From positions 107,852-171,851 of the forward strand of contig NZ_BPUO01000012.1 in NCBI RefSeq assembly GCF_022179805.1: a stretch of 64,000 nt of DNA, read 5' to 3'. Shown in pieces: positions 34,477 through 43,803 of this stretch. Below the pieces are notes generated by a model that was not told the origin of the DNA, made no database searches, and saw only the letters and a program-made list of their open reading frames with translations. Both the position numbers and the translations under genes were made by a program. The DNA comes from Cupriavidus pauculus (GTDB lineage: Bacteria > Pseudomonadota > Gammaproteobacteria > Burkholderiales > Burkholderiaceae). Position 1 is the first letter of the stretch. The number at the start of each line of letters is the position of its first letter.

Positions 34477-34980
34477 CTAGTGCACGACATCGCGCGATTC
34501 CAGCTTCCAGTAACACAGCGCAATGCACATGCCGAAGATCAGATGGCCGACCAGCGTATGCCAGCCGCGCGCATCGACGAACCACGGAAAGGCCGCCGTC
34601 ATCACGAAGAAGTTGAACAGGTAGACCACCAGCCCGAACCCGGCGCCCACCAGCATCGACATGCCAATGCTCGAATCGAGCTGGAACGGCGCGATGATGG
34701 CACAGAGCACGCAGCCCAGCACGATGCCGATCACGAAGTGGATGACCAGTGCCACGGCGACGGTGCCGACGCTGAACGTCGACGTCTGCAGGACCTCGCG
34801 CCCCATGACGATCGCCGCGATCATGCGCGTGGTGCCCCACGGATGCACGCCGGCCACCATGCTCGACCAGAACATCTCCACGACAATCAGCAACGCTCCG
34901 GCGGCCAGGCCCGATACCGCCGCGGCAGACCAGTCGGGCAAGCGGCGCACGTATTGGTGCGAATGCATGTGAAGTTCCAT
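34477..34980 (-). CDS. Small four-helix membrane protein of unknown function
   Basis: The 167-residue protein begins with a His-rich stretch (MELHMHSHQYVRRLPDW) and then has four predicted membrane helices at about 20-42, 68-92, 100-122 and 130-155. I do not recognise a named family. GGAGG-type sequence just upstream fixes the start at 34980; the frame is open to 35142 without protein-like content. It has its own terminator. The N-terminal histidines could bind metal, which is inference from composition only. Confidence 0.75.
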   Translation of the reverse strand: MELHMHSHQYVRRLPDWSAAAVSGLAAGALLIVVEMFWSSMVAGVHPWGTTRMIAAIVMGREVLQTSTFSVGTVAVALVIHFVIGIVLGCVLCAIIAPFQLDSSIGMSMLVGAGFGLVVYLFNFFVMTAAFPWFVDARGWHTLVGHLIFGMCIALCYWKLESRDVVH

Positions 34981-35203
34981 AGCTTCCTCCTTTCGTGACC
35001 GATGACGGCCGTCATGCGTCCAGCATAGGACACCCGAAGGGGGCAAGCCGGCCCCGTGCGTACGCGCGCGCGTTGTGCAGTGCGGCGTCCGCTTTCCTTG
35101 TGGCGCGCAAAAGAATCGCTTGAGAGACATGCGTGAAGACATGCACGACGCGCGGCTCCAGCACGCGTTTCAAACACCACGGGACAACCCCGACGCTTCC
35201 CGC

Positions 35204-35231
35204 CTTGTATTCGCCACCCACGGCCTATACT
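35204..35231 (+). promoter_or_regulatory. Sigma-70-like promoter before the small membrane-protein genes
   Basis: A -35-like TTGTAT at 35205-35210 and a good -10 TATACT at 35226-35231 are separated by 15 bp, about 33 bp ahead of the next start codon. This is one of the few near-consensus elements in the window. Confidence 0.4.
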
Positions 35232-35263
35232 GGAATCACAAAGAAGCAAGACAGGAGACCGCC

Positions 35264-35446
35264 ATGATTCACCTACAGGCGCACGATCTTGTGTTTTTGA
35301 TCCCCATGGCCCTTGTCGGCCTGCTGGCAATGGGCGCGATTCCGGTGGCCGCCAAGGCACTGCGTATCAGTTGCCGTTGCGCAGGCGCGATCATCGGAGT
35401 GCTGCTTGGGGTGCTGGTGCTGGAAGCGTTGCCGCTACTGATATAG
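35264..35446 (+). CDS. 60-residue hydrophobic membrane protein
   Basis: A very small protein with two membrane helices (about 8-28 and 40-60) joined by a loop RISCRCAG that contains two cysteines. CAGGAG lies before the ATG and a promoter-like sequence upstream, so expression is plausible. No family is recognised. It is followed after 61 nt by another tiny membrane protein on the same strand. Confidence 0.6.
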   Translation: MIHLQAHDLVFLIPMALVGLLAMGAIPVAAKALRISCRCAGAIIGVLLGVLVLEALPLLI

Positions 35447-35507
35447 CGGTGCATTGCCCGGGCGGTGGCCCGGAAAAGCGCCTTGAGAGAGAAGGAGGCG
35501 CGATGTG

Positions 35508-35675
35508 ATGACGTTGCTTGCAGCCTTCATGGCGGCGCTTCTGCTATTTACCGTGGCGTCCGCGCTATGGCGCTGCTGCCATCCTTGCCGCATGCGCTAC
35601 ACGCGCTGCGGGCGCCGGCGCATGCGCGCCGGGCTGGGCGGGGAGTTGCGGCAACGGCACTCCCATGCGCCCTGA
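35508..35675 (+). CDS. 55-residue Cys/Arg-rich single-helix membrane protein
   Basis: The frame encodes one membrane helix (about residues 3-19, LLAAFMAALLLFTVASALW) followed by a positively charged tail with four cysteines (WRCCHPCRMRYTRC). AGGAGG lies 9 nt before the ATG; an in-frame GTG at 35505 is even better spaced. No family is recognised. The basic tail and orientation suggest an inner-membrane protein with a cytoplasmic C-terminus (inference). Confidence 0.5.
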   Translation: MTLLAAFMAALLLFTVASALWRCCHPCRMRYTRCGRRRMRAGLGGELRQRHSHAP

Positions 35676-35689
35676 TTCTGGCGTGAAGC

Positions 35690-35878
35690 TCAGATCTCGA
35701 TCATCGAGAAGTCGCCCTTGCTGACGTCGCACTCGGGGCAGCGCCAGTCCTCGGGAATATCTTCCCAGCGGGTTCCCGCCGCAATGCCGTCCTCGGGCCA
35801 GCCCTGTTCCTCGTCGTACACCCAGCCGCAAATCAGGCAAACCCACGTCTTGTAGGCAATCGCTTCCTGCTCCAACAC
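35690..35878 (-). CDS. rubA: Rubredoxin
   Basis: The 62-residue electron carrier binds one iron through four cysteines in CLICG and CPECD, with the typical GWVYDEEQGWPEDGI loop between them and the SKGDF end. The start is GTG at 35878 with GGAG upstream. It may serve an alkane hydroxylase, an oxidoreductase or oxygen and peroxide detoxification; no partner is next to it. The length is normal for the family. It converges with the small membrane-protein genes. Confidence 0.94.
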   Translation of the reverse strand: MLEQEAIAYKTWVCLICGWVYDEEQGWPEDGIAAGTRWEDIPEDWRCPECDVSKGDFSMIEI

Positions 35879-36002
35879 TCGCTCCCGTGAAATTCAAAAT
35901 GCAGTCCGGGGCGAATGATACGCGGTTTCGGCGAGGCTTCCGGCCGCGACGCTTGAGGCTTTCGTTCAAACGTCGCGGCATGGCGTTGCCGGCGGGCAAC
36001 GG

Positions 36003-39000
36003 TTACTGGCGGATCGAGAAGTCGACGCGGTTCGGCGCGCCCTTGTCCTTGATGCCTTCGGCGGTCAGCTTGGGGGCCGTCAGGAACAGCTTTGCGTCGG
36101 GCACCTTGCCGTCACGCTCCATCGACTGCTTGACCGCCAGCGCGCGCTGGTCTGCCAGGGCACGCAGTTCGGTATCGGTCACGGGGGCGTTCTGCAGCAG
36201 CAGCTTTTCCATCTCGGCCGGCGGCAGCGACTTGTTCAGGCCGATGAAATTCGTCGGCTTCTTGAACGACTCGCGCTTGTACACCGCTTCCAGGTACTTC
36301 GGATACTCCTGCTTCGACACCGTTATCCGGGCGCCCTGCTCGCCGCCCTCGCCTTCCTCCGCCTGGTCGCCCGCCTGCGCCGAGCGGCGCAGTTCGCGGC
36401 GCTTGGCGTCGGCCACGCGCTGGTCCAGCCACACGCGGCGTGCGCCGTCGGCATCGGTGGCGGGGTCGATACGCCCGCTGATTTCCAGCCGCAGCGACGG
36501 GCGATCGTTGAGCGCCTTGCCCACGGTCTCGATCTTCTTGCGCGCCTCGTCGGTCAGCGTCGACGAACCGGGCGCGAATTCGATGTAGCCCAGTTCCTCG
36601 CCGCTGCCGCCAAACGCCGAAGCGATCAGCGAGAACGGTGACGTGATGGCCTTGGTCAGCAGGTTCACGATCACGCGCAGGATCACTCCACCGATACTGA
36701 ACTCGGGGTCCGACAACGATCCCGATACCGGCAGGTTGATGTCGATCACGCCATTGCGGTCCTTGAGCAGCGACACCGCCAGCAGCACCGGCAGCTTGAC
36801 GGCGTCGGGGCTGTCCACCTTGTCGCCAAACGTCAGTTGGTCCAGGTACAGGTGGTTCTTCGCGTCCAGCTTGCCGTTCTCGATCTTGTAGGCCACATCC
36901 ACCGTGAGCTTGCCCTTGGTGATCGGATAGCCGGCGTACTTGGCCGCATACGGCGTCAGGCGGGTCAGTTCCACGCCAGCCGCCTTGGCCGCGATATCGA
37001 GATAGAGCTGCTCGCCCAGCGGATTGAGCTTGCCGCTGATGCTGACCGGCGCATCGTCGTCGAGCCGGCCGTCGAGCACCAGGTCTGCGGGCGTGGGGTC
37101 GGACGACGACACCTTCGACACCGAGCCCTTCATGTCGGTCAGGTTGGCCGAATAGTTCGGCTTGACGAAGAAGTCCGAGAAGTTGATGTTGCCCTTGTTG
37201 ATCGTCACGCCGCCCAGCCGGATCTGCGGCTTCGGACCGCTCGACGGTGCCGCCGCCGCTGCCGGTGGCTGCGCCGGGCGTGCCTCGGGCGCGGAGGCGG
37301 GGCTGGCCTGCGTCAGGCTCGTCGATGGCGCGGCCTGGCCTTGGGCGGCGCCGCCGGCCATCACGTCCTGCAGGTTCAGCCGGCCGTTGGCATTCAGGAT
37401 CACGCGCGCATAGAAGTCGTTCAGCGCCACGTTGTTGATGCCCACCTGCATCGGCCCCTTGGCATCGTTCATGTTGAAATCGATGCCACCCACCGACAGC
37501 GCACGCCAGCGCAGGAAGTCGTCGCCGGTAATGCGGTCCACGGTGCGCACATTGCCGGCAGACGCATTGCCGTTGAAGCGCACCGCCATGGGCTTGCCGG
37601 GCGGCGCGTCATAGGCGAGCTTGCCCTTGAGCGTCATGGTGCCGCTACGCAGCGCGGCATTGAAGCGGTCTGCCAGGTACGGCTGGAACGGCGCGATGTC
37701 CAGGTCGCGCAGGTCGAGCTGCAGTTGCGCGGCAGGCCCGGTCGGCACCACCTGGCCGTCGACGTTCATCACGCCCTTTCGGCCGCTTTCCGCGTGCAGC
37801 TTCATCGGCAGCGCGCCGGGCGACAGCGGCCACGTGACGGTGCCCATGGTCAGGCCGATATTGCGGAACTGATGCACCACCGGCCGGCCACGATTGGCAT
37901 CGGCGGGTTCGTAGTCGGCCAGGCGCGCCTCGCCGCCATCCACCGCGATCTTGCCGACGCGCACCTTCCACCCCGGAGTGGCGGCACCGTTGGGCTGCGC
38001 GGCAGGCTTGGCCACCGCCTTCTGCTCGGCCGCCTTCTGTTCCGCGGACTCGGTGGCCCACAGCTGCGCCGATTCGAGCAACTGGCCCCGGTGGTCGCGC
38101 GTGGCGGAGATGCGCGGCTTGACCAGCGCCACCTGCCCCGCCTCGAAGGTCTGCTTGGCCAGGTCGAGCTGGATGTCTTCCAGCACGAGCTTGTCGGCAT
38201 TGAGCAGCGGCAGGTTGGCGCCTTCGGTGTCCGCCACGCGGGCGGTGCGCGCCGGACGTGTGCCGCGCGTGCCTCGCCGGGTCGGCGCAGCCTTTGCGCT
38301 GTCGTCCCGCTCGCTGGCCGTGCTGGCCGCGGGTGTGGACGGCGTAGCGGGCAGCTTGACCGGGTCGCGCGTGGCCACATAGACCGGCGACAGCTCGATG
38401 CGCGACTTCTGCAACGTGAACTGGAACACCGGCTGCGACCACGCCATCGTGTAATGGAGTTCGGCATTGACGCCGGTCTCGCCAAACTGGCTACGCAGTT
38501 CGCGCGGCCACCATGCCGAGAACCCTTGCGGGCGCAGCCCTGCCGTTTCCAGCGTGCCGGTCAGCGTGCCCTGCTTCAGGCCCAGTTCGCCGGTGTGCCG
38601 GATGGTCTGGCCGTTGGCTATGGTGATATTGGCATCGAGCTTGGCCGGCTTGTCGCCGGTGCTGGCCAGGTTGGCCACATCGATATTGATAGGCCCGATG
38701 TCGAGCTTGCCGGGGCCGGACGGCGCCAGTTCATCGGCAAACCCGATCTTGGCTTCCTTGACCGTGACCCGGTCCACCGCATAGGACCACGGCACCTCCT
38801 CGGCCTTGGGCGGCGCCTGCACGCCGGCGGCCGCCGGAGCCGATGCCGATGCGGCCGGGGCGGAAGCGGCTGGAGCGGAAGCGGGTGCCGCCGGCGCGGC
38901 GGCCTTCGGCGCGGGGGAGGTTTCCGGCAGGAACGCGGTAGCCAGGTTCAGCGTACCGTCCTTGCGGCGCTGCGCCTGCAGGTCGAAACCCTCCAGTTCG

Positions 39001-39986
39001 ATACTCTTTACGTGCGCCTTGTGCGCCAGCGGCTCCACACGGTCCAGGTCGATGGTCAGACGCCCGGCCTTGACGATCGGTGCGCCCGCGTGGCTCTGCA
39101 CGTCGGCCTCGCGCAGCGTGATGGTGCCCGACACGAACAGGTCCTGCGAGTCCTTGGCCTGCCGGAAGCCGACGTTCAGCCGCGTATCGACCAGTCCGCC
39201 CTTGACCTCGGCGTCCTTGAGCTTTGGCGCGAACGCCATGTACTGGGCAATCTGCAGACCATCCAGGTTGACGTTTAGGCTGGTTTCACGCGTATCGGAG
39301 AACGGTTGCGACGTGCCCTCCAGCGCCAGCGGGGTGCCGTTGATCTTGGCAAACAGCGTGGGCCGCGTGTTGATCGTGACGTCATGCGGCAGGTTCGACA
39401 GGAACGGCAGCGTCAGCGTGAAGTTCTCCACGCGCTGCACGGTATCGCGCGGCTTGTCCTCGTAGACGAAGCCGCTGTTGGTCACCGCGATATTGCTGAC
39501 CGAGAACCGGGCCGGCTTGCTGTCGGCCGGCTTGGGCGGTTGCGCGGCAAACCGGTCCTGGATATCGGCAAAGTTCATGCGGCCGTCGGCATTGCGCACC
39601 ACGTGCACATTGAGCCGGTCCACATGCAGGAAGTCGACCACCGGTGCCAGGTGCCAGATCGACGCGGCCGACGTATTGGCCTCGAGCTGCCCCAGCGTCA
39701 CCATCGGCGTCTTGCCGTCGGCCTCGAAAATGGTCAGGTCGTTGACCGTCGCGGCCAGTTCGAAGGGCCGGACATGCGCGCCGCCCAGCGTCACCTTGCG
39801 ACCCAGCGCCTCGGTGGCGTTCTTTTCGACCAGGTATTTGATCAGCGGCGGTCCGCCAAAATAGCCGGCCAGGCCAAATACCGCCAGCGCGGCCACCACG
39901 CCGCCGGCCACGCGCAACGCCAGGCGCCGGCGCGGCGTTGCGACGGCAGCCCCTCTTGCAGCCTGGATGGAATCCTTGAAAGCCAT
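36003..39986 (-). CDS. Giant DUF748 (AsmA-like) envelope protein with OmpA-like C-terminus
   Basis: The 1327-residue protein has an N-terminal membrane helix (about 22-46) and a very long periplasmic part made of DUF748 / AsmA-like repeats. Ala/Pro/Ser-rich linkers lie at about 360-400 and 880-930. Near residue 1170 there is an OmpA-like stretch (YIEFAPGSSTLTDEARKKIE). AsmA-like proteins such as TamB and YhdP help lipids or proteins cross the periplasm (family knowledge); this gene probably shares that kind of role (inference). It is monocistronic and divergent from the MHS carrier. Confidence 0.88.
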   Translation of the reverse strand: MAFKDSIQAARGAAVATPRRRLALRVAGGVVAALAVFGLAGYFGGPPLIKYLVEKNATEALGRKVTLGGAHVRPFELAATVNDLTIFEADGKTPMVTLGQLEANTSAASIWHLAPVVDFLHVDRLNVHVVRNADGRMNFADIQDRFAAQPPKPADSKPARFSVSNIAVTNSGFVYEDKPRDTVQRVENFTLTLPFLSNLPHDVTINTRPTLFAKINGTPLALEGTSQPFSDTRETSLNVNLDGLQIAQYMAFAPKLKDAEVKGGLVDTRLNVGFRQAKDSQDLFVSGTITLREADVQSHAGAPIVKAGRLTIDLDRVEPLAHKAHVKSIELEGFDLQAQRRKDGTLNLATAFLPETSPAPKAAAPAAPASAPAASAPAASASAPAAAGVQAPPKAEEVPWSYAVDRVTVKEAKIGFADELAPSGPGKLDIGPINIDVANLASTGDKPAKLDANITIANGQTIRHTGELGLKQGTLTGTLETAGLRPQGFSAWWPRELRSQFGETGVNAELHYTMAWSQPVFQFTLQKSRIELSPVYVATRDPVKLPATPSTPAASTASERDDSAKAAPTRRGTRGTRPARTARVADTEGANLPLLNADKLVLEDIQLDLAKQTFEAGQVALVKPRISATRDHRGQLLESAQLWATESAEQKAAEQKAVAKPAAQPNGAATPGWKVRVGKIAVDGGEARLADYEPADANRGRPVVHQFRNIGLTMGTVTWPLSPGALPMKLHAESGRKGVMNVDGQVVPTGPAAQLQLDLRDLDIAPFQPYLADRFNAALRSGTMTLKGKLAYDAPPGKPMAVRFNGNASAGNVRTVDRITGDDFLRWRALSVGGIDFNMNDAKGPMQVGINNVALNDFYARVILNANGRLNLQDVMAGGAAQGQAAPSTSLTQASPASAPEARPAQPPAAAAAPSSGPKPQIRLGGVTINKGNINFSDFFVKPNYSANLTDMKGSVSKVSSSDPTPADLVLDGRLDDDAPVSISGKLNPLGEQLYLDIAAKAAGVELTRLTPYAAKYAGYPITKGKLTVDVAYKIENGKLDAKNHLYLDQLTFGDKVDSPDAVKLPVLLAVSLLKDRNGVIDINLPVSGSLSDPEFSIGGVILRVIVNLLTKAITSPFSLIASAFGGSGEELGYIEFAPGSSTLTDEARKKIETVGKALNDRPSLRLEISGRIDPATDADGARRVWLDQRVADAKRRELRRSAQAGDQAEEGEGGEQGARITVSKQEYPKYLEAVYKRESFKKPTNFIGLNKSLPPAEMEKLLLQNAPVTDTELRALADQRALAVKQSMERDGKVPDAKLFLTAPKLTAEGIKDKGAPNRVDFSIRQ

Positions 39987-40288
39987 GTCACCCCAGTAAA
40001 TATGACCCCGCGCATTTCGCGCTTTGTGCCCCGGATTTCACTTGTAGTTGGATTATGGAAACGGATTATGGCAGCGCGCCGTGTGAATTAGAAATCAATC
40101 TGATCGAAAACACAGTTGAAGATCGTCGATCTGGTATCTTTACGCCTTTGCGAAGCGTCCCGTCGTGCCCGCCTGCTTACCCGCCGGCCCCGGTTCGCCA
40201 AGTTCGTGTCGTCATCCCTTCGGCCGTCTCCCTCCACGTCATCCGTGTTGCGCGCTTCGCATGTGAATGTATCCATGCGAGTCTTTTC
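39987..40288. other. 302-bp divergent intergenic region
   Basis: This gap lies between the DUF748 and MHS genes. It has an AT-richer stretch at about 40040-40145 that may hold the promoters. I see no clear operator, hairpin or small gene in it; the in-frame upstream extension of the MHS gene (from 40055) is not protein-like. Confidence 0.5.
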
Positions 40289-41599
40289 ATGTCCACCTCC
40301 AGCAGTACTGCCGGGGCCATGGGCGCGCAAGGCGGCCAAGCCGCCCGCCCACTGACCGGTCAGGATTACAAGACGCTCGCCCTAGCAGCATTGGGCGGAG
40401 CGCTCGAATTCTACGACTTCATCATTTTTGTATTCTTCGCCAAGGTAATTGGCCAGCTATTTTTCCCAGCTTCGGTGCCGGACTGGCTGCGCCTGCTGCA
40501 AACCTTCGGCATTTTCGCGGCCGGATATCTGGCGCGCCCGCTCGGCGGCATCATCATGGCCCACTTCGGCGATTTGCTGGGGCGCAAGAAGATGTTCACG
40601 CTGTCCATCCTGCTGATGTCGGTACCGACTCTGCTGATGGGCCTGCTGCCCACGTACGCGTCGATCGGCCTGCTGGCCCCGATGCTGCTGCTGGTGCTGC
40701 GCATCCTGCAAGGCGCCGCCGTGGGTGGTGAAGTGCCGGGCGCGTGGGTCTTCGTGTCCGAACACGTGCCCAAGCGCCATATCGGCTATGCCTGCGGCAC
40801 GCTGACGGCCGGTCTCACGGCCGGCATCCTGCTGGGTTCGCTGGTGGCCACCGGCATGAACTCGATCTTCAATCCCCAGGAACTGCTGGACCACGGCTGG
40901 CGCGTGCCGTTCGTGCTGGGCGGCATCTTTGGCGTGGGTTCGATGTACCTGCGCCGCTGGCTGCACGAAACCCCGGTGTTCGCCGAACTCAAGCAACGCA
41001 AGGCCCTGGCCGCTGAAATGCCGCTCAAGGCCGTGGTGCGCGACCACCGTGGCGCCGTGCTGGTGTCCGTGCTGCTGACGTGGATGCTGTCGGCCGGCAT
41101 CGTGGTCGTGATCCTGCTGACGCCGACGTACCTGCAAACCCAGTTCGGCTTTAACGCGCGCACGGCCCTGGTGGCCAACAGCGCGGCTACGCTCTGCCTG
41201 TCGATCGGCTGCGTGGTGGCCGGCGTGCTGGCCGACCGCATCGGTGCCCGCCTGACGCTGGGCGTTGGCGGCGTACTGCTGGCTGGCACGGCCTACCTGC
41301 TGTACACGACGATTGGCGCGCGGCCGGACCTGCTGCTGCCGCTGTACGCGCTGGCGGGCTTCTTCGTCGGCACGATCGGCGCGGTGCCCTACGTGCTGGT
41401 GCATGCGTTCCCGGCACAGGTGCGCTTCTCGGGCCTGTCCTTCTCGTACAACGTTTCGTACGCGATTTTCGGCGGGCTGACGCCAGTCATCGTCTCGCTG
41501 ATGCTGAAGAGCGACAAGCTGGCGCCCGCGCACTACGTGGTGGGCGTGTGCGTGATCGGCGTGATCACCGCACTGTTCGTGCGCAAGCGCGAAGCCTGA
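40289..41599 (+). CDS. MHS-type major facilitator carrier (metabolite:proton symporter)
   Basis: The 436-residue inner-membrane carrier has 12 helices. MHS signatures seen: LGGALEFYDFIIFVFFAKVI in helix 1, the RPLGGIIMAHFGDLLGRKKM loop between helices 2 and 3, and GGEVPGAWVFVSEHVPKR in helix 5. The family includes shikimate, alpha-ketoglutarate and proline/betaine carriers; the substrate here is unknown. The start is the ATG at 40289, although no strong ribosome site is visible. A bidirectional terminator follows. Confidence 0.92.
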   Translation: MSTSSSTAGAMGAQGGQAARPLTGQDYKTLALAALGGALEFYDFIIFVFFAKVIGQLFFPASVPDWLRLLQTFGIFAAGYLARPLGGIIMAHFGDLLGRKKMFTLSILLMSVPTLLMGLLPTYASIGLLAPMLLLVLRILQGAAVGGEVPGAWVFVSEHVPKRHIGYACGTLTAGLTAGILLGSLVATGMNSIFNPQELLDHGWRVPFVLGGIFGVGSMYLRRWLHETPVFAELKQRKALAAEMPLKAVVRDHRGAVLVSVLLTWMLSAGIVVVILLTPTYLQTQFGFNARTALVANSAATLCLSIGCVVAGVLADRIGARLTLGVGGVLLAGTAYLLYTTIGARPDLLLPLYALAGFFVGTIGAVPYVLVHAFPAQVRFSGLSFSYNVSYAIFGGLTPVIVSLMLKSDKLAPAHYVVGVCVIGVITALFVRKREA

Positions 41600-41631
41600 T
41601 GCGCGGGTAACGCCGTAAAGAAAACGGCAAA

Positions 41632-41668
41632 AAAAAAGGGGGAAGGCCAGAAGCCTTCCCCCTTTTTT
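41632..41668. terminator. Strong bidirectional terminator
   Basis: GGGGGAAGGC and GCCTTCCCCC (41638-41647, 41653-41662) form a perfect 10-bp stem around a 5-nt loop, with an A-run on the left and six T residues on the right. It serves the MHS gene and the converging esterase gene. Confidence 0.92.
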
Positions 41669-41689
41669 ATTGCGGAACCGCGCGCCGCG

Positions 41690-42763
41690 TCATGCCGCCC
41701 GGCGATGTTGCCGGAAGAACTGCCACATCATCCAGCTCGCGTCGGGCCCGATGTCGCTGTGATATTGCACGCTGGCGTCGCCGCCGCTCCAGGCGTGGTC
41801 GAGACCGGCCACTTCCACCAGCCGCACGACGTCGCGGTTCCAGCGCCCGAAGCGCGCTTCCCGGTAATCGCCCACGGCCAGCGGCGGCGCGTCATTGGCG
41901 CAGTCCAGCCGTTCGTCGAGCCGGTCATGGATCCCGTTGTAGGTCAGGAACTGGCGCGCCAGCAGGCGGCCATTGACCGGATTCACCGCACCGTCGGTCA
42001 TGCCATGGACCACGATGGCCGGCATTTCGGGTCCCCGCGGCGCAACGCCTGCCGCATCGAGCAGCAGCGCGGGCTCGGCCTCGGCGCCGTGCTGCATGGC
42101 TCTGAGACCGGCGCCTGGATTACTGGCAGCGCCAATCACGACGCCGGAGTGCAATCCCACTGCCGCCACCTTTTCCGGATAACGCAGCGCCACCACGGCC
42201 GCCATGGCGGCGCCCGCCGACAAACCCGCCAGATAGATCTCGCCGGTACGTACGTCGGGGCGGCTGGACAGTTCGTCGATCAGCATGGCCACCGCTTGCG
42301 CTTCGCGCCCCCCCACGCCGTCGCCCAGGTCGAACCACTGCCAGCAGCGGTGCACCGAGCGGCGCAGCGGCTGCTGCGGATAGGCAACCATGAACCCTTC
42401 ACGCTCGGCCAGCGCGTTCATGCGCGTACCGGCGGCCAGGTCTTCGGGGGTCTGCTGGCAGCCATGCAGCATCACCACCAGGGGCAACGCACCCTTGGCG
42501 CCAGACGGAATATAGAGACGATAGGAAAGCTGAGGCACCAGCTCACCAGGCAACGGCGCGAGACCCAGCGTATGCGACTGCCAGGCACCGGGCAGGCCGT
42601 CCGGCGCGGACTCGCCCGGGGCGGGGTAACGCTGCCGGCGTGCCGTGGGCGCCGTCGGATCGAAGCGCCCCAGCCAGGAACGGATTTGTTTCGCGGCCCG
42701 GTATTGCGAGCGGCCGATATGTCGCCACTGCGCATCCCAGGCTGGAGACAGGCTTTTGGCCAT
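41690..42763 (-). CDS. PHB-depolymerase-family esterase
   Basis: The 357-residue alpha/beta hydrolase has the oxyanion region VMLHGCQQTPEDLA, the lipase box GLSAG (nucleophile Ser), an Asp in VHGMTDGAVNP and a His in GLDHAWSGG. I chose the ATG at 42763 because AGGAG lies 7 nt upstream; that site would be inside the coding part if the ATG at 42781 were used. No signal peptide is visible, unlike classical secreted PHB depolymerases, so the enzyme may act inside the cell or use another export route. The substrate could be a polyhydroxyalkanoate or a related ester. Confidence 0.9.
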   Translation of the reverse strand: MAKSLSPAWDAQWRHIGRSQYRAAKQIRSWLGRFDPTAPTARRQRYPAPGESAPDGLPGAWQSHTLGLAPLPGELVPQLSYRLYIPSGAKGALPLVVMLHGCQQTPEDLAAGTRMNALAEREGFMVAYPQQPLRRSVHRCWQWFDLGDGVGGREAQAVAMLIDELSSRPDVRTGEIYLAGLSAGAAMAAVVALRYPEKVAAVGLHSGVVIGAASNPGAGLRAMQHGAEAEPALLLDAAGVAPRGPEMPAIVVHGMTDGAVNPVNGRLLARQFLTYNGIHDRLDERLDCANDAPPLAVGDYREARFGRWNRDVVRLVEVAGLDHAWSGGDASVQYHSDIGPDASWMMWQFFRQHRRAA

Positions 42764-43043
42764 ATGAGAACTCCTGCTCATCTAGGAACGGGTCCCCTCC
42801 TTGGTATTGTGCGACGCAGCATAACACAGCCCAGATGACCGATTGCCGTCAATGTCTGCAAGATGCAACATGAATTTTCGAAACAAAGTTTGGCTTGGAT
42901 GCGGCCTCACCCGAATGCGGGATGGAATCCGCAAAAAACTTACGACATCTCACCGAAAGAATGCAGAACGGCGATAGGTCAGCGATGTTGGCGCACATTT
43001 ATACTGCCCGAAGAAATGTCCACCGGATCGATCCGCCCCGTCG

Positions 43044-43784
43044 ATGCCCCTTCTCCCGGCCAGTGGCAGCGCCTCCTTCTGCACGCTTTGCCCGTTTCGC
43101 ACCGCATGCGCCCATGCGTGCGGCGATGCGGCATCGCGCGGTGCATTGGTACCCGGGCGGGTGAGATTGCGGGCAGGTGATGCGCTATATACACAAGGAC
43201 GGCCGGTGCTGTCCGTGTTTCCGGTGCGCGCAGGTGGGCTCAAGCAGATTTATGAAACGCAGCTCGGATGGCGTCAGGTCAGCGGGTTCTTCCACCCTGG
43301 CGACGTATGCGGGCTGGAGCCCCATGAGGCCACGGTCCACGGCAGCAGCGCCATAGCGCTGCAAGACACCGAATGCTGTGCGATTCCCATCGAAGCCGTA
43401 CGCCGCATCACCAACGAGCCAGGATTGCGTGCCGCCACGCTGGCGATCCTGCGCCGGCGGGCGGAGCGGCAGGCCGATCTCCTGGTCGCCATCGGATCGA
43501 TGCAGGCCGCGCAGCGGCTGGCCATGCTATTGCTGGACCTGACGGCCGAACAGGCGCGCCGAGGCATCACTAACGGCGCGTTGACACTGGCAATGACGCG
43601 CAACGACATCGCCAGCTATCTGGGCTTGACGCTGGAAACGGTTTCCCGGCTGCTGTCACGCTTCCGGGCAGTCGGCCTGATCACAGTGCGCCATCGCGTG
43701 CTGCGCGTCATCGATGCCGGTGGGCTGGCCGCCGTGCACGCCGATCCGAAGCAGCTTGTGCCGCGCGATCCGGACGCGGGCTAG
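43044..43784 (+). CDS. FNR-type oxygen-sensing transcription regulator
   Basis: The 246-residue Crp/FNR-family protein keeps all four likely iron-sulfur ligands: C-x2-C-x5-C near the N-terminus (CTLCPFRTAC) and a central Cys in ECCAIPIEAV, equivalent to Cys122 of E. coli FNR. The recognition helix LTLETVSRLLSRF has the E-x2-S-R pattern that reads TTGAT half-sites. The start codon has no clear ribosome site, and an overlapping frame runs from an ATG at 43016, so the N-terminus should be confirmed. It likely switches genes between aerobic and microaerobic growth (family knowledge). Confidence 0.9.
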   Translation: MPLLPASGSASFCTLCPFRTACAHACGDAASRGALVPGRVRLRAGDALYTQGRPVLSVFPVRAGGLKQIYETQLGWRQVSGFFHPGDVCGLEPHEATVHGSSAIALQDTECCAIPIEAVRRITNEPGLRAATLAILRRRAERQADLLVAIGSMQAAQRLAMLLLDLTAEQARRGITNGALTLAMTRNDIASYLGLTLETVSRLLSRFRAVGLITVRHRVLRVIDAGGLAAVHADPKQLVPRDPDAG

Positions 43785-43803
43785 GCCGCGCGTCCGGCGA
43801 CAC

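Noticed and set aside
42863..43180. Alternative start or frameshift for the FNR-type gene
   Set aside because: The overlapping frame lacks the cysteine pattern and the FNR frame is intact from 43044 to its stop.
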